Shown: positions 40,639-51,172 of the stretch, in pieces
Position numbering within the stretch: the stretch's first letter is position 1
Layout: each line of letters begins with the position of its first letter
Assembly: GCF_945957265.1 (NCBI RefSeq)
Contig: NZ_CAMFKO010000004.1
Location: 91,224 to 155,223 of the forward strand
Length of the DNA: 64,000 nt
Reading direction: 5' to 3'
Origin: an uncultured Dechloromonas sp.
GTDB taxonomy: Bacteria; Pseudomonadota; Gammaproteobacteria; Burkholderiales; Rhodocyclaceae
The notes under the pieces: model-generated
Seen by the model: only the letters and a program-made list of their open reading frames with translations
Database searches by the model: none
What the model was told of the DNA's origin: nothing
Made by a program: the position numbers and the translations under genes

Positions 40639-42183
40639 ATGGCCTCCGAAACCGATATCCGTGCTGCCCTGGAATGGGAAACAGACAGCAAGCCTCCTGA
40701 CGAAAAAAACACTTGGATATGGCTCTGGGAGGCGATCCAGGGCGATTTCAACGATAACCGCTCAACGGGACAAATTGCCTTTGATACCGGTATTTCGATG
40801 ATTCCAGTGGTCGATCAAATCTGCGATGTGCGCGACATTATCGCCAACTGCAAAAACATTGCCCAAAGCGATGAGCGCGAAGACAACACTTGGAAATGGG
40901 TCGCGCTTGCGCTCACCCTGATCGGGTTGTTTCCGAGCCTCGGTAGCCTCGTCAAGGGCGTACTGAAAATCTTCTTTACCTTCGTCCGGCGCTACGGCCT
41001 GAATCATCTGGTCAAGGCGGTAGACGAAGCCATGACCTGGGTCATTACCTTGCTACGCAAGCGCGATGTTCAGAAATACCTGCGCAAGCTAAAGGTCGAC
41101 GAAGTCTTCAAATGGCTGGCTAATTCGATTCGAGAAATTCGGGGCAAGGTCAGTGTCGGCGCTTTGCTCAAGGCCTTCGATAAGGCCATCGGCATTTTGA
41201 AAAAATTACTGGAAAAGGTTACCTGGATACCTAAAGTCGGCGACCGGGCGAAACAAACCATTGCACTCGTCGAAAAAGTCCGCAAGCAGGCCGATGCGCA
41301 GCTCGCCAAGGCCATCGCGCCCATCCAGAAAATCCTTGATCGCATTATCCATCGCCTGGACATGGAACATATGGCCCAGCGTTCCGGCATACTCAACGCA
41401 AGCAATGTGCATTTCCGAGGCACATTGCCGGAAGCCCAGGCGGTAACACTGATGTGCAAGACAGAACCGTTACCGCCTTGGTTGAGCAAGGGGCGTGAAG
41501 GGAAGTGGGCAGAGCAAAAGGTTCGCGTCGGTGAGAAATTGCTCAAAAAGCACCCCGACTGGCCCAAGCTCGACGACACCAACATCCGCTCCTTCCACAC
41601 TATGAAGGCTATCGAAATCAAGGGACCGGCCAAGCTCTTCCGAATTACCTCGCCGAGCAACGGTGCGATGGGCGACTGCTGGGTACCTGAGGATGTCTGG
41701 AAGAAAATTCTCGCTTCGCCCGACCCCAAGGCCGCCTGGCGAAAATACAGCGCCGTGTGGCCGGACTGGAACCCGAACGGACAATTCGTTGTGCTGGAAA
41801 TCAAGGAAGGCGAAACCCTTAAGGTCTGGCGCGGACCGGCTGCGAGCCAGAAGAAGCTTGAGCATCCAGATTTGAATGCCCACCTTGAAGGCGGATGGGA
41901 TCAGGTCATCGTCAAGGTCGAGAAATCACAGCGGGACAGCACGCGTTACTACATGCGCGGTGGCGGGCATGGCGAAAAACTGCACCCGCCCGGTTTGAGC
42001 CGTGCCGAGTGGGAAACCCTCTCCAAGGAGAAAAAGAAGGCCTACACACCGATTCGCGAGAAAATCAACCACCCCAACATCAAAGGCCCCCTCGATACCG
42101 GTTGGGGTTCGACGGATTTCGATCCGCAACTGCGCGATGCCAAGATCGGCCTGCCGGCCTTGCCCGGCCAGGTCACCAACTAA
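40639..42183 (+). CDS. Putative T6SS toxin encoded with vgrG2
   Basis: A 514-residue protein. The N-terminal region has QIAFDTGISMIPVVDQICDV (about residues 45-64), a block seen in T6SS polymorphic toxins, followed by a hydrophobic stretch at 86-116. A long helical linker (about 120-245) leads to a distinct C-terminal domain (about 322-430): KLFRITSP, GDCWVPEDVW, FVVLEIKEGETLKVWRGPAA, GGWDQVIV. The spacing of Arg, the Gly-Trp pair and the GxxxQ-like end loosely recalls NAD-targeting toxins (TNT or ADP-ribosyltransferase folds), but this is a guess. Flanked by vgrG2 and a probable immunity gene. Confidence 0.7.
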   Translation: MASETDIRAALEWETDSKPPDEKNTWIWLWEAIQGDFNDNRSTGQIAFDTGISMIPVVDQICDVRDIIANCKNIAQSDEREDNTWKWVALALTLIGLFPSLGSLVKGVLKIFFTFVRRYGLNHLVKAVDEAMTWVITLLRKRDVQKYLRKLKVDEVFKWLANSIREIRGKVSVGALLKAFDKAIGILKKLLEKVTWIPKVGDRAKQTIALVEKVRKQADAQLAKAIAPIQKILDRIIHRLDMEHMAQRSGILNASNVHFRGTLPEAQAVTLMCKTEPLPPWLSKGREGKWAEQKVRVGEKLLKKHPDWPKLDDTNIRSFHTMKAIEIKGPAKLFRITSPSNGAMGDCWVPEDVWKKILASPDPKAAWRKYSAVWPDWNPNGQFVVLEIKEGETLKVWRGPAASQKKLEHPDLNAHLEGGWDQVIVKVEKSQRDSTRYYMRGGGHGEKLHPPGLSRAEWETLSKEKKKAYTPIREKINHPNIKGPLDTGWGSTDFDPQLRDAKIGLPALPGQVTN

Positions 42184-42191
42184 AGACCGCC

Positions 42192-43343
42192 ATGACGACC
42201 GACCTGTTCAACAATCCTCTCTCCAGCCAACCTACCTTTCCGCTCTCGCTCTGGCAAAAGCGCCAGGCCACCTTGCTCTATTACTGGATGTCGTTCGATT
42301 ACCTGAAGGGTCTCAAGGGCATGATCGACAAGCTGATGGCGGGGTCTGACGTGTTGCTCGACCTTGCCAAAAGCCAGGGACGCGACGCGTTGATCGCCGA
42401 TGAGCGCTGGGGCGTACGCGACACTTCGGCCAATTGGTCGACCTACGGCCATTCGGCGCTGGCAGATTTCAGGAAGTCGACCATCAGATTATTGGCATGG
42501 CGAACCAATGAAAGCTATTGCGGAACCGGTGCCCACCAATGTGGCTACCTGCTCGGCGAAACCTCGTCGCGCTGGATGACTGAAGAAGAGGAAGAGCGCT
42601 TCAACCAGCAATTCGAAGCGATCTACGCCTATGCAACACGGATCGACGAAGTGTCAGGTGCAGGGGGGCAAAAATATCTGGATGATAGGGATATGATCGC
42701 CTACTGGCAGGAATACGGTAGCCGTTTCCCCCGCCTGCCACGCTTCCGGGTACGTGCCGACGTGGTCGGCGAAACGGGAAAACTGCCGCCGCGTACCGGT
42801 GTCTATGTGCCGCAGGACGACCCTTACGGCACCCTGCAATTCGCCTGGACGGGCAACAGCGACGGCATTCTGGGCAAGGCCCAGACCTATAACGATGCAG
42901 GGCTGGCCGCCGTCAAGGTTATGGGCCGAAACGCCATCTGGCAGGATGAGCAAAAGATGATGGCCTACGTAATCGAGGCGTTGAAACAGAAGCGTCTGCA
43001 ACCAGCAAATGGTTTTGACTGGAAAGAGGTGGATGATCTGGATGCGGCGTGGCTGGTTCTCTCCCCTCAAGCTTTCACCGAACACCCCTGCAAATGGTAT
43101 TTCGTCGAAATGATTGATGGTGAATTCGACGATGCGACAGAAGATGAAACGGCCATCGAACCCGTATACCGCCCCAACGTCCCCGCCGGTTCCCCCTGTC
43201 CCGAATCCGGCTGGTGGTTCACCCCTGCTCAGCCCGCTTCCCGCCGCTACTTCAAGCAAGGTGCCGTGATGCCTGCGCTCGGCAGCGACTACGGCGACAC
43301 CTACTGGCAATGGTCACCTGATCAGTCGGCGCCGACGCTGTAG
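42192..43343 (+). CDS. Probable immunity protein for the VgrG2-linked toxin
   Basis: A 383-residue soluble protein, ATG eight bases after the toxin stop. It is rich in aromatic residues (LWQKRQATLLYYWMSFDYLKG; SGWWFTPAQP near the C-terminus) and recalls Imm71/Imm72-type immunity proteins, though the family name is tentative. There is no signal peptide, so it would act in the cytoplasm, consistent with a cytoplasmic toxin target. It is the last gene of the plus T6SS arm. Confidence 0.65.
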   Translation: MTTDLFNNPLSSQPTFPLSLWQKRQATLLYYWMSFDYLKGLKGMIDKLMAGSDVLLDLAKSQGRDALIADERWGVRDTSANWSTYGHSALADFRKSTIRLLAWRTNESYCGTGAHQCGYLLGETSSRWMTEEEEERFNQQFEAIYAYATRIDEVSGAGGQKYLDDRDMIAYWQEYGSRFPRLPRFRVRADVVGETGKLPPRTGVYVPQDDPYGTLQFAWTGNSDGILGKAQTYNDAGLAAVKVMGRNAIWQDEQKMMAYVIEALKQKRLQPANGFDWKEVDDLDAAWLVLSPQAFTEHPCKWYFVEMIDGEFDDATEDETAIEPVYRPNVPAGSPCPESGWWFTPAQPASRRYFKQGAVMPALGSDYGDTYWQWSPDQSAPTL

Positions 43344-43521
43344 GGCCGTAAATGCGCTCGTGATCGAACGCATGGAAGCGAACAACCAACCCGTTTCACG
43401 GCTTGCCCTCCTCAGATTGATTGCTGTCCCCTAGCCGACGAAGAGAAGTCCAGCCGTTTCGCGGATGACCAATCGTCCATTACCGACGATGCCTCATATC
43501 TTGGCCACGTATCCAGATACG

Positions 43522-43552
43522 AAAATGCCCCGGAATATTTACGGGGCATTTT
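43522..43552. terminator. Bidirectional terminator between T6SS and isc loci
   Basis: A 10-bp stem AAAATGCCCC/GGGGCATTTT with an 11-base loop, A-run before and T-run after, so it can end transcripts from both the T6SS plus arm and the isc operon. The rest of the 250-bp gap 43344-43593 shows no gene. Confidence 0.85.
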
Positions 43553-43593
43553 CCAGCTACAACAAGGACGAACCAGCAGAGTTGCCGTCTGCT

Positions 43594-43788
43594 TCAGGAG
43601 GCTTCGTCGATCCAGGCCTGTTGAATCGCTTCGAGAATCTTCTCTCCGCAATGCTTGGGGTCGTCGTTGAAGCCGGGCAAGGCCATAACCCAATCGCGAA
43701 GGTCCACAAAGTTGACCTTGAGCGGATCCTTGTCGGGGTAGGCTTCGGTCAGCTCGATGGCGATGTCGTTGATGTCGGTCCATTTCAT
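43594..43788 (-). CDS. iscX: Fe-S assembly protein IscX
   Basis: A 64-residue acidic protein ([33 protein letters not shown]), an IscS-binding regulator of cluster assembly. It is the last gene of the isc operon and overlaps the fdx stop by four bases. Confidence 0.95.
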   Translation of the reverse strand: MKWTDINDIAIELTEAYPDKDPLKVNFVDLRDWVMALPGFNDDPKHCGEKILEAIQQAWIDEAS

Positions 43789-44129
43789 TTGCGGTGCCCC
43801 TCCTTCGCCATGTTGATACTGTATTTCGGGATTTCAACCGTCAGCGGCGTCTTGCCGACGACAGCCTGGCAGCCGAGACGGGAGTTGGGTTCCAGGCCCC
43901 ATGCCTTGTCCAGGAGATCTTCCTCGACGTCTTCGGCTGGCTCCAGCGAATTGAAGCCTTCGCGCACGACAACATGGCAGGTCGTGCAGGCGCAGGACAT
44001 TTCGCAGGCGTGATCGAGTTCGATGTCGTTGGCGAGCAGGTTTTCACAGATGGACTTGCCCTCCTCCGCCTCGATTACTGCGCCATCCGGGCACAGTTCG
44101 ACGTGGGGCAACACGATGAGTTGGGTCAT
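43785..44129 (-). CDS. fdx: [2Fe-2S] ferredoxin of the Isc system
   Basis: A 114-residue adrenodoxin-type ferredoxin. Cluster ligands are the cysteines of [10 protein letters not shown] plus the later LGC (C-x5-C-x2-C then C). It supplies electrons for cluster assembly on IscU. It overlaps hscA and iscX by four bases. Confidence 0.96.
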   Translation of the reverse strand: MTQLIVLPHVELCPDGAVIEAEEGKSICENLLANDIELDHACEMSCACTTCHVVVREGFNSLEPAEDVEEDLLDKAWGLEPNSRLGCQAVVGKTPLTVEIPKYSINMAKEGHRK

Positions 44130-46015
44130 GCCTTTTCTCCGTCTTCTCCAACCTGAATGTCGTCGACATTACGGCCGGAGAGTACTTTCTTGATGCTTTG
44201 ATCCATGCGGCGATGGGCAAAGGTTTGCGTTTCGTAGCCGAGGTCGTCCATGGCGATGTTGATCAGGCGGCGGTTGTCGCCGGCCATGGTTTCCGCGAGC
44301 TTGGCGATGGTGGCCATGATCTTGGCGATCTCGGCCTCGTTGAGCAAATGGGCGTCTTCGGCCAGTGCCGCTTCGGTCGCCTCGATCATGCGTTGGGCTT
44401 CGACCTGCGCTTCCTTCAGGGCGCGCGCCACGGCGTCGTCCTTGGCGTGCGCCATCGAGTCCTTGAGCATGCCGGCGATTTCGTCGTCCGACAGGCCGTA
44501 GGATGGCTTGACCGTAATGCTCGATTCGACGCCAGTCGTTTGTTCGCGGGCGGTAACCGACAAAAGACCATCGGCATCGACCTGGAAGGTGACGCGGATA
44601 CGTGCCGCCCCGGCCACCATGGGCGGGATGCCGCGCAGCTCGAAACGGGCCAGGGAACGGCAATCCGAGACCATTTCGCGCTCACCTTGCACGACATGAA
44701 TGGCCATCGCGGTCTGGCCGTCCTTGAAGGTGGTGAATTCCTGGGCACGTGCGGTCGGGATAGTCGAATTGCGCGGAATGACCTTCTCGGTCAGGCCGCC
44801 CATGGTTTCAAGACCCAGCGACAGCGGAATCACGTCGAGCAGCAACCAGTCGTCCTTGCCGGTCTTATTGCCGGCCAGCAAATTGGCTTGCGTCGCGGCG
44901 CCGAGCGCGACGACCTTGTCCGGATCGAGGTTGGTCAGCGGTTCCTGGCGGAAGAAATCGCCGATCGCCTTCTGGATCTGCGGCATGCGCGTGGCACCGC
45001 CGACCATGACGACGCCCTTGATGTCTTCGGCCCTAAGACCCGCATCGCGCAAGGCCTTCTTGACCGGCTGCAGGGTCTTGGAAATCAGGGTTTGCGTGAT
45101 GCTGGCGAAGGTTGCCACATCGAGCTTGACGTCGATCATCTCGCCGCTGGCAAGGCGCAGCGAGATCGGCGCTTCCGGATTGTTGGTCAGGAATTCCTTG
45201 GCCTCGCGGCAGCGCATCATCAGGCGGCGCGAGTCCTCCGGCGACAGCGGTTGCGGCTTGGTCTGCTCGATGACCCAGCAATAGATGCGATGGTCGAAAT
45301 CGTCGCCGCCGAGAGCGGAGTCGCCGCCGGTGGACATGACTTCGAACACGCCCTTGGTCAGCTTGAGGATGGAGATGTCGAAGGTGCCGCCGCCGAGGTC
45401 ATAAACCGCGTAGACCCCTTCCGCAGCGTTATCCAGGCCGTAGGCAATCGCCGCCGCCGTGGGCTCGTTGAGCAGGCGCAAGACGTTGAGCCCGGCCAGC
45501 CGGGCCGCATCCTTGGTGGCCTGGCGCTGTGCATCGTCGAAATAGGCGGGCACGGTAATGACGGCCCCGACGAGGTCTCCGCCCAGCCCTGCTTCGGCGC
45601 GTGCCTTCAGGACCTTCAGTATCTCCGCCGAGGTTTCCACCGGGCTTTTGATGCCGGCATGGGTCTTGACCCTGACCATGCCCGGGGCTTCGATGAAGTC
45701 GTAGGGCATCGATTCGATATGGGCGATGTCCTTGGTGCCGCGCCCCATGAAGCGCTTGACCGAAACGATCGTGTTCTTGGGGTCGACCGCCTGGTTTTTC
45801 TGTGCATCGTAGCCGACCTCGGTGGTGCCGTCGGCATGGTAGCGAACCACCGATGGCAGCAAGGGGCGGCCCTGGTCGTCGTTGAGGCAAACGGCGATGC
45901 CGCTGCGTACGGTGGCAACCAGCGAATTGGTGGTGCCGAGGTCGATACCGATGGCAAGCTTGTGCTCGTGCGGAGCCGCCGATTCGCCGGGTTCGGCGAT
46001 TTGAAACAAAGCCAT
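44126..46015 (-). CDS. hscA: Fe-S chaperone HscA (Hsp70 type)
   Basis: A 629-residue DnaK-like ATPase that, with HscB, releases the cluster from IscU by binding its LPPVK motif. Motifs are [26 protein letters not shown], and a substrate-binding domain with [16 protein letters not shown]. Length fits HscA. It sits three bases after hscB. Confidence 0.97.
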   Translation of the reverse strand: MALFQIAEPGESAAPHEHKLAIGIDLGTTNSLVATVRSGIAVCLNDDQGRPLLPSVVRYHADGTTEVGYDAQKNQAVDPKNTIVSVKRFMGRGTKDIAHIESMPYDFIEAPGMVRVKTHAGIKSPVETSAEILKVLKARAEAGLGGDLVGAVITVPAYFDDAQRQATKDAARLAGLNVLRLLNEPTAAAIAYGLDNAAEGVYAVYDLGGGTFDISILKLTKGVFEVMSTGGDSALGGDDFDHRIYCWVIEQTKPQPLSPEDSRRLMMRCREAKEFLTNNPEAPISLRLASGEMIDVKLDVATFASITQTLISKTLQPVKKALRDAGLRAEDIKGVVMVGGATRMPQIQKAIGDFFRQEPLTNLDPDKVVALGAATQANLLAGNKTGKDDWLLLDVIPLSLGLETMGGLTEKVIPRNSTIPTARAQEFTTFKDGQTAMAIHVVQGEREMVSDCRSLARFELRGIPPMVAGAARIRVTFQVDADGLLSVTAREQTTGVESSITVKPSYGLSDDEIAGMLKDSMAHAKDDAVARALKEAQVEAQRMIEATEAALAEDAHLLNEAEIAKIMATIAKLAETMAGDNRRLINIAMDDLGYETQTFAHRRMDQSIKKVLSGRNVDDIQVGEDGEKA

Positions 46016-46018
46016 TGT

Positions 46019-46546
46019 TTATTCTTCCAGCGACGCCAGCGCGTCGTCGATTTCGTGCAAAAGTTTTTCCAGGAACATCAGCCGGCGAACCCGATCCGTT
46101 GCCAGGGCAAAATCCCCTGTCTCATCCAGCAACTGCCCGAGTTCTTCGTAACGGGACTTGATGTCGCTGTACAGGCGGTTATGCAGGCGTTCCAGCTCAT
46201 GATGATCGCCGCCGCCACGCGCTTCCATCACGGCTTCGCGCCATTCCATCTGCTCCATCAGGAAGTCGGCCGGCATGGCGGTATTGTTTTCGGCCTGGAT
46301 GTCGTGCCCGGCCAGGTGGAGCATGTACTTGGCCCGCTCAAGCGGCTTTTTCAGCGTCTGGTAGGCTTCGTTGGCATGCGTTGCCCATTGCATGGAGAGG
46401 CGCTTTTCGGCCTCTCCGGCATGGGCAAACCGGTCCGGATGGACCTGGGCCTGGATGTCGCGATAGCGCGAATCGAGGTCCGACAGGTCGAGCCTGAATA
46501 GCGGCTTGATTCCAAACAGGACGAAGTGATCTGCCTTGAAATCCAT
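46019..46546 (-). CDS. hscB: Fe-S co-chaperone HscB
   Basis: A 175-residue J-domain protein with the HPDRF variant of the HPD motif near residue 35 and a C-terminal three-helix IscU-binding domain. ATG 46546 overlaps the iscA stop (ATGA); the frame is open to 46576. It stimulates HscA ATPase. Confidence 0.95.
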   Translation of the reverse strand: MDFKADHFVLFGIKPLFRLDLSDLDSRYRDIQAQVHPDRFAHAGEAEKRLSMQWATHANEAYQTLKKPLERAKYMLHLAGHDIQAENNTAMPADFLMEQMEWREAVMEARGGGDHHELERLHNRLYSDIKSRYEELGQLLDETGDFALATDRVRRLMFLEKLLHEIDDALASLEE

Positions 46547-46869
46547 CAGACGTTGAACGATTCGCCGCAGCCGCACTGATCCTTGACGTTGGGGTTGTTG
46601 AACTTAAACCCTTCGTTGAGGCCTTCGCGGGTGTAGTCCAGTTCCATGCCGTCGAGGTAAGGCAGGCTCTTGGCATCGACAATCACCTTGACGCCTGCGC
46701 TCTCAAAGACCAGATCGTCTTCGTTCACCTCGTCGACAAACTCCAGCTTGTACGCCATGCCGGAACAGCCGCTGGTACGCACACCGAGGCGCAAGCCGAT
46801 GCCCTTGCCCCGCTTGATCAGGAAGTTGGCGACGTGTTTTGCCGCCTTGTCGCTCAAGGTGACGCCCAT
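46546..46869 (-). CDS. iscA: Iron-sulfur assembly protein IscA
   Basis: A 107-residue A-type carrier with the three conserved cysteines: SGCSG and the C-terminal CGCGESF. ATG 46869 ([13 protein letters not shown]) gives normal length. It is two bases from the iscU stop. Confidence 0.96.
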   Translation of the reverse strand: MGVTLSDKAAKHVANFLIKRGKGIGLRLGVRTSGCSGMAYKLEFVDEVNEDDLVFESAGVKVIVDAKSLPYLDGMELDYTREGLNEGFKFNNPNVKDQCGCGESFNV

Positions 46870-46871
46870 GC

Positions 46872-47255
46872 TTATTCTCCGTGCTTTTTCTTGTAATCCG
46901 CCACGGCTGCCTTGATGGCATCCTCGGCCAGGATCGAACAATGGATTTTAACCGGCGGCAGGGCCAGTTCCTCAGCAATTTCGGTGTTTTTGATGGACAG
47001 TGCCTGATCCACGGTCTTGCCCTTGACCCACTCGGTGACCAGCGACGACGAGGCGATGGCCGAACCGCAACCATAGGTCTTGAACTTGGCATCCTCGATG
47101 ACGCCAGCCTTGTTCACCTTGATCTGCAGCTTCATGACATCGCCGCAGGCCGGTGCGCCGACCATGCCGGTACCGACGCCGTCATCTTCCTTGCCGAAGG
47201 AGCCGACGTTACGCGGATTCTCATAGTGATCAATGACTTTTACGCTATAGCTCAT
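46872..47255 (-). CDS. iscU: Iron-sulfur scaffold IscU
   Basis: A 127-residue scaffold with cluster cysteines in [18 protein letters not shown] and HCSILAEDA and the HscA-recognition motif LPPVK. ATG 47255 is preceded by AGGAGAAA. It sits 70 bp downstream of iscS. Length is normal. Confidence 0.97.
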   Translation of the reverse strand: MSYSVKVIDHYENPRNVGSFGKEDDGVGTGMVGAPACGDVMKLQIKVNKAGVIEDAKFKTYGCGSAIASSSLVTEWVKGKTVDQALSIKNTEIAEELALPPVKIHCSILAEDAIKAAVADYKKKHGE

Positions 47256-47325
47256 GTTGTTTCTCCTAAATTCGGTTATTAGTTGGTAGTCGTTGGTTAC
47301 TAGCCAACCCGCCAACGACTGATAA

Positions 47326-48537
47326 CTAGTGTGCTGCCCATTGAACGGTGCTCAGATCGATGCCGTCCTTGTACATTTCCCACAGCGGCGAAAGCTCACG
47401 CAGTTTGCCAACTTTGGCATGCAACAATTTGATTGCATAGTCAATTTCATCTTCAGTCGTGAAGCGGCCAATGCTGAAGCGGATCGAGCTGTGCGCCAAT
47501 TCGTCATCGCGCCCCAGGGCGCGCAGGACATAGGACGGCTCAAGGCTGGCCGAGGTGCAGGCAGAACCCGAAGAAACAGCCAGGTCCTTGATGGCCATGA
47601 TCATCGATTCGCCTTCGACATAGGCAAAGCTGATGTTCAGGTTGTGCGCCACGCGTTGCTCCAGGTCACCGTTGACGTAGGTTGCCTCGATATCCTGCAG
47701 CCCCTTGAGCAGTTTGTCGCGCAAGGCGCCGATGCGCTTGTTCTCGTCGGCCATTTCTTCCCTGGCCAGACGGAAGCACTCGCCCATGCCGACGATCTGG
47801 TGCGTCGCCAGCGTGCCGGAACGGAAGCCGCGCTCGTGACCGCCGCCGTGCATCTGGGCCTCGAGGCGGATGCGCGGCTTGCGGCGAACGTACAGAGCGC
47901 CGATGCCTTTCGGGCCATAGGTCTTGTGTGCGGAGAAACTCATCAGGTCGACCTTGAGTTTCTGCAGGTCGATTTCCACCTTGCCGGTCGCCTGGGCGGC
48001 ATCGACGTGGAAAATAACGCCCTTCTCGCGGCAGATTTCGCCCAGTTCGGCGATCGGCTGGACGACGCCGACTTCGTTATTGACGAACATCACCGATGCC
48101 AGCACGGTATCGGGGCGAATCGCGGCCTTGAAAACCTCAAGGTCGAGCAGGCCATTTTCCTGGACATCCAGGTAAGTCGCCTCGAAGCCCTGGCGCTCCA
48201 TTTCGCGCACCGTGTCGAGGACGGCCTTGTGCTCGGTCTTCACGGTGATGATGTGCTTGCCCTTGGTGCCGGCATAGAAGTTGGCCGCACCCTTGATGGC
48301 GAGATTGTTGGACTCGGTTGCGCCCGAGGTCCAGACGATCTCCTTCGGATCGGCATTGATCAGCGCAGCCACCTGCTCGCGCGCTTCCTCCACCGCCGCA
48401 TCGGCCACCCAGCCGAAACTGTGCGAACGCGAGGCCGGATTGCCGAAGTCCTCGCACAAGTAAGGAATCATTTTTTCCGCAACGCGCGGGTCAACCGGGG
48501 TAGTTGCCGAATAATCCAGGTAGATCGGGAGTTTCAT
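47326..48537 (-). CDS. iscS: Cysteine desulfurase IscS
   Basis: A 403-residue PLP enzyme that takes sulfur from cysteine for IscU. The PLP lysine is in [10 protein letters not shown] and the catalytic cysteine in [21 protein letters not shown]-terminus [19 protein letters not shown]. Standard IscS length. It is preceded by a second desulfurase gene. Confidence 0.97.
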   Translation of the reverse strand: MKLPIYLDYSATTPVDPRVAEKMIPYLCEDFGNPASRSHSFGWVADAAVEEAREQVAALINADPKEIVWTSGATESNNLAIKGAANFYAGTKGKHIITVKTEHKAVLDTVREMERQGFEATYLDVQENGLLDLEVFKAAIRPDTVLASVMFVNNEVGVVQPIAELGEICREKGVIFHVDAAQATGKVEIDLQKLKVDLMSFSAHKTYGPKGIGALYVRRKPRIRLEAQMHGGGHERGFRSGTLATHQIVGMGECFRLAREEMADENKRIGALRDKLLKGLQDIEATYVNGDLEQRVAHNLNISFAYVEGESMIMAIKDLAVSSGSACTSASLEPSYVLRALGRDDELAHSSIRFSIGRFTTEDEIDYAIKLLHAKVGKLRELSPLWEMYKDGIDLSTVQWAAH

Positions 48538-48562
48538 CGTTATTCTCGCTAAGTCGGGTTGT

Positions 48563-49717
48563 TCAGACAGCCATGGCTGTCAGTCCTTGCAAGCGTCCGA
48601 CTGTAGCCTGCAAGGCGTTGATGAATTGTTCAATATCGGCCTCGGTATTGCCAGCCCCCAGGCTGACGCGTACCGCAGCTCGCGCACTCTCCGCATCCAC
48701 GCCCATCGCCCGCAACACATGCGAAGGCTCCGGATTGGCGCTGGAGCAGGCTGCGCCGCTGGCCACCGCAAAACCTTCGCGATCCAGCTTGCCGACCAGG
48801 GTTTCCCCATCAATGCCGGGGAATGCGAAATAGCTGGTATTGGGCAAGCGGGCTGCGCCTTGGGCGAATATTCTAGCGCCCAATCCCTGCAGTCCCGCCT
48901 CCAGCCTTTCCTGCATGACGCGCAAACGAGCCGGCAGTTCGGCAACGCGTCGCGCTGCAAGTTCCGCAGCAACGCCAAATCCGACGATGGCCGCCACGTT
49001 TTCCGTACCTGAGCGCAGGCCGCGCTCATGGCCGCCGCCGGCAATCTGCGGTTGAATTTCAATGCGCTTGTCCAGGATCAGCGCGGCCGCCCCCTTGGGG
49101 CCGTAGGCCTTGTGCGCCGACAGCGTCATCGCATGAAGCCCGGCGGCATTCAGCCCCCGGAAGTCGATTGCTTGTTTGCCCAGCATCTGGACGGCATCGG
49201 TATGAAACCAGCCGCAGCCCCTGGCGTCGCCGGCCAGGCGCTCGATGTTCTGAAGAACGCCGGTCTCATTGTTGGCCGCCATGACGGACAGCAGCTTCGG
49301 CTTGAGTTGCAGTGCTGCGGCAAAGTCAGCCGTGTCGATACGGGCGTCTGCATCGACCGTCAGGGTACGCACCTGCCAGCCTTGCGCCTGGAGTTGCAGC
49401 GCGGGCTTCAGGATGCAGGGATGTTCGATGGCACTCACGGCAATCACGCCCGCCTTCAGGCATCCCGCCGCGCCCTTGATGAAAAGATTGTTGGCCTCGC
49501 TCCCGCCGCTGGTGAAAATCACTTCGGTGGGATGCGCACTCACCGCCGCCGCGACACGCTGCCGTGCCTCGTCGACGGCCTGCCGCGCCTGTCGGCCATA
49601 TTCGTGGCGACTCGACGCATTGCCGTGCTGGCTTTCCAGCCAGGGCAGCATGGCGGCCAGCACAGCCGAATCTATCGGCGTTGTGGCGTTATGGTCGAGA
49701 TAAACAGGGCGAAACAT
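48563..49717 (-). CDS. Second cysteine desulfurase (NifS/IscS family) in the isc operon
   Basis: A 384-residue PLP enzyme similar in layout to Isc[15 protein letters not shown] at the start, Lys in [14 protein letters not shown], and catalytic Cys in [19 protein letters not shown]. It lies between iscR (nine bases) and iscS (25 bases), so it is under the same control. It could supply sulfur to a different acceptor or be a partly redundant copy. The active-site cysteine and lysine are intact. Confidence 0.92.
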   Translation of the reverse strand: MFRPVYLDHNATTPIDSAVLAAMLPWLESQHGNASSRHEYGRQARQAVDEARQRVAAAVSAHPTEVIFTSGGSEANNLFIKGAAGCLKAGVIAVSAIEHPCILKPALQLQAQGWQVRTLTVDADARIDTADFAAALQLKPKLLSVMAANNETGVLQNIERLAGDARGCGWFHTDAVQMLGKQAIDFRGLNAAGLHAMTLSAHKAYGPKGAAALILDKRIEIQPQIAGGGHERGLRSGTENVAAIVGFGVAAELAARRVAELPARLRVMQERLEAGLQGLGARIFAQGAARLPNTSYFAFPGIDGETLVGKLDREGFAVASGAACSSANPEPSHVLRAMGVDAESARAAVRVSLGAGNTEADIEQFINALQATVGRLQGLTAMAV

Positions 49718-49726
49718 GGTTCGAGA

Positions 49727-50230
49727 TCAGAGGATGGCGGAAACCTTGTCGCGCGAATTCTTGGTTCGCGGCTGCGGGCCAAGGCGGCGCTGGTCTTCAA
49801 TGACCGCCATGCCGGGCGAGCGCTTCTGCCTTTCGCGCTGAACCAGGTGCTCGAGCGTTACCGAAGCGAGGTATTCGTACATCTTCGTATTCAGCGTCGT
49901 CCACAGGTCGTGGGTCATGCAGCGATGCTCGTCATGGCAATTCTCCCGGCCGCCGCATTGCGTGGCATCGAGCTGTTCGTCTACGGCGCGAATGATCTCC
50001 GATACCGGCACCTGATCGAGCGGACGGGCGATGCAGTAGCCGCCGCCGGGACCGCGAACGCTATCCACCAGCTTGTGACGACGCAGCTTGCCGAACAATT
50101 GCTCGAGATAAGACAGGGAAATCTTCTGGCGCTCGCTGATGCTGGCCAGTGCCACAGGCCCTTCTTCGCCGCGCAAGGCCAGATCCATCATGGCCGTCAC
50201 GGCAAAACGCCCTTTGGTCGTCAAACGCAT
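49727..50230 (-). CDS. iscR: Fe-S-sensing transcription regulator IscR
   Basis: A 167-residue Rrf2-family regulator. An N-terminal winged helix (MRLTTKGRFAVTAMMDLAL; SLSYLEQLFGKLRRHKLV) is followed by the cluster-binding cysteines in CGGRENCHDEHRC. The [2Fe-2S] form represses the isc operon. It is the first gene of the operon with a matching site at its promoter. Confidence 0.96.
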   Translation of the reverse strand: MRLTTKGRFAVTAMMDLALRGEEGPVALASISERQKISLSYLEQLFGKLRRHKLVDSVRGPGGGYCIARPLDQVPVSEIIRAVDEQLDATQCGGRENCHDEHRCMTHDLWTTLNTKMYEYLASVTLEHLVQRERQKRSPGMAVIEDQRRLGPQPRTKNSRDKVSAIL

Positions 50231-50246
50231 TTTCGAACTCCTGAAA

Positions 50247-50296
50247 ATAACCTAGTGATTAAGTCAACTATAAGCAAGCTGCAGCCGATTAGTCAA
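50247..50296 (-). promoter_or_regulatory. iscR promoter with IscR type-1-like site
   Basis: On the minus strand, -35 TTGACT (50291-50296) and -10 TTATAG (50268-50273) are 17 bp apart. A 25-bp element at 50247-50271 starts ATAGTTGACT and ends with TAGGTTAT, matching most positions of the type-1 IscR operator; a second ATAGTTGACT half-site covers the -35. The -35 overlaps the cysE stop. It supports feedback control of the operon. Confidence 0.75.
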
Positions 50297-51044
50297 CTAT
50301 TTTACTCAGGTATTGCGGATCGAAAGAATCAGCTGCCTGAACCTCGCTGTCGCACTTCACGCCTTGCGCCTCCAGCTCCCGAACCAGGGAAGCAAGGCGA
50401 CGATCGGTCTCGGCCGCATGATCCAGCAAGCCATGGATGGCCTTGGCCAGCGGATCGTCCTGGTCCCGCCCGACCGCGTAGGCAGAGAATCCCATCTTCT
50501 CGGCCTGCGCCTGCCGCTGGCGGCCCTGCTCCGAGTTGTCCAGAATCCGGGCCGGATTGCCAACCGCCGTTGCGCCAGCCGGCACTTCCTTGGTCACCAC
50601 GGCATTGGAGCCTACCTTGGCGCCGGCGGCGATGGTAATCGGCCCCAGCACCTTGGCGCCCGCACCAATGACTACGCCATTCTCCAGCGTCGGGTGGCGC
50701 TTGCCCTTGTTCCACGACGTGCCGCCAAGCGTGACGCCGTGGTAAAGCGTGACGTCGTCGCCGATGACGGCGGTTTCACCGATCACCACGCCCATGCCGT
50801 GGTCGATGAAGAATCGGCGGCCGATGGTGGCGCCGGGGTGAATCTCGATACCGGTCAGCATGCGCGACAGATGGGCCGTGAACCGGCCCAGCCAGCGAAA
50901 ACGATGCCCCCACAACCAATGGGCGACACGGTGCAGGATCAGGGCGTGAATCCCCGGGTAACAGGTCAGGACCTCCCAGAACGAGCGCGCCGCCGGATCT
51001 CGGTCGAAGACCGCACGGATATCCTCACGCAAATTCCGGAACAT
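50289..51044 (-). CDS. cysE: Serine O-acetyltransferase
   Basis: A 251-residue hexapeptide-repeat enzyme making O-acetylserine for cysteine synthesis. The N-terminal helical part has [18 protein letters not shown]; the left-handed beta helix carries [25 protein letters not shown] and HGVTLGG. ATG 51044 (after GGGGAGAT) is preferred to TTG 51062. It supplies the cysteine used by IscS, and its position upstream of iscR suggests linked sulfur supply. Confidence 0.93.
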   Translation of the reverse strand: MFRNLREDIRAVFDRDPAARSFWEVLTCYPGIHALILHRVAHWLWGHRFRWLGRFTAHLSRMLTGIEIHPGATIGRRFFIDHGMGVVIGETAVIGDDVTLYHGVTLGGTSWNKGKRHPTLENGVVIGAGAKVLGPITIAAGAKVGSNAVVTKEVPAGATAVGNPARILDNSEQGRQRQAQAEKMGFSAYAVGRDQDDPLAKAIHGLLDHAAETDRRLASLVRELEAQGVKCDSEVQAADSFDPQYLSKIVD

Positions 51045-51172
51045 GAAACCCGATCTCCCCAATTTAAAGAGGGATAATTCTAGAATACTCGAGTGAATTT
51101 GTCAGCTATTTCGCCCGTGGGGGCTGCAACTTCTCCGCTTATAATCCACGCTTCATTACGCTGCCGCCATCG

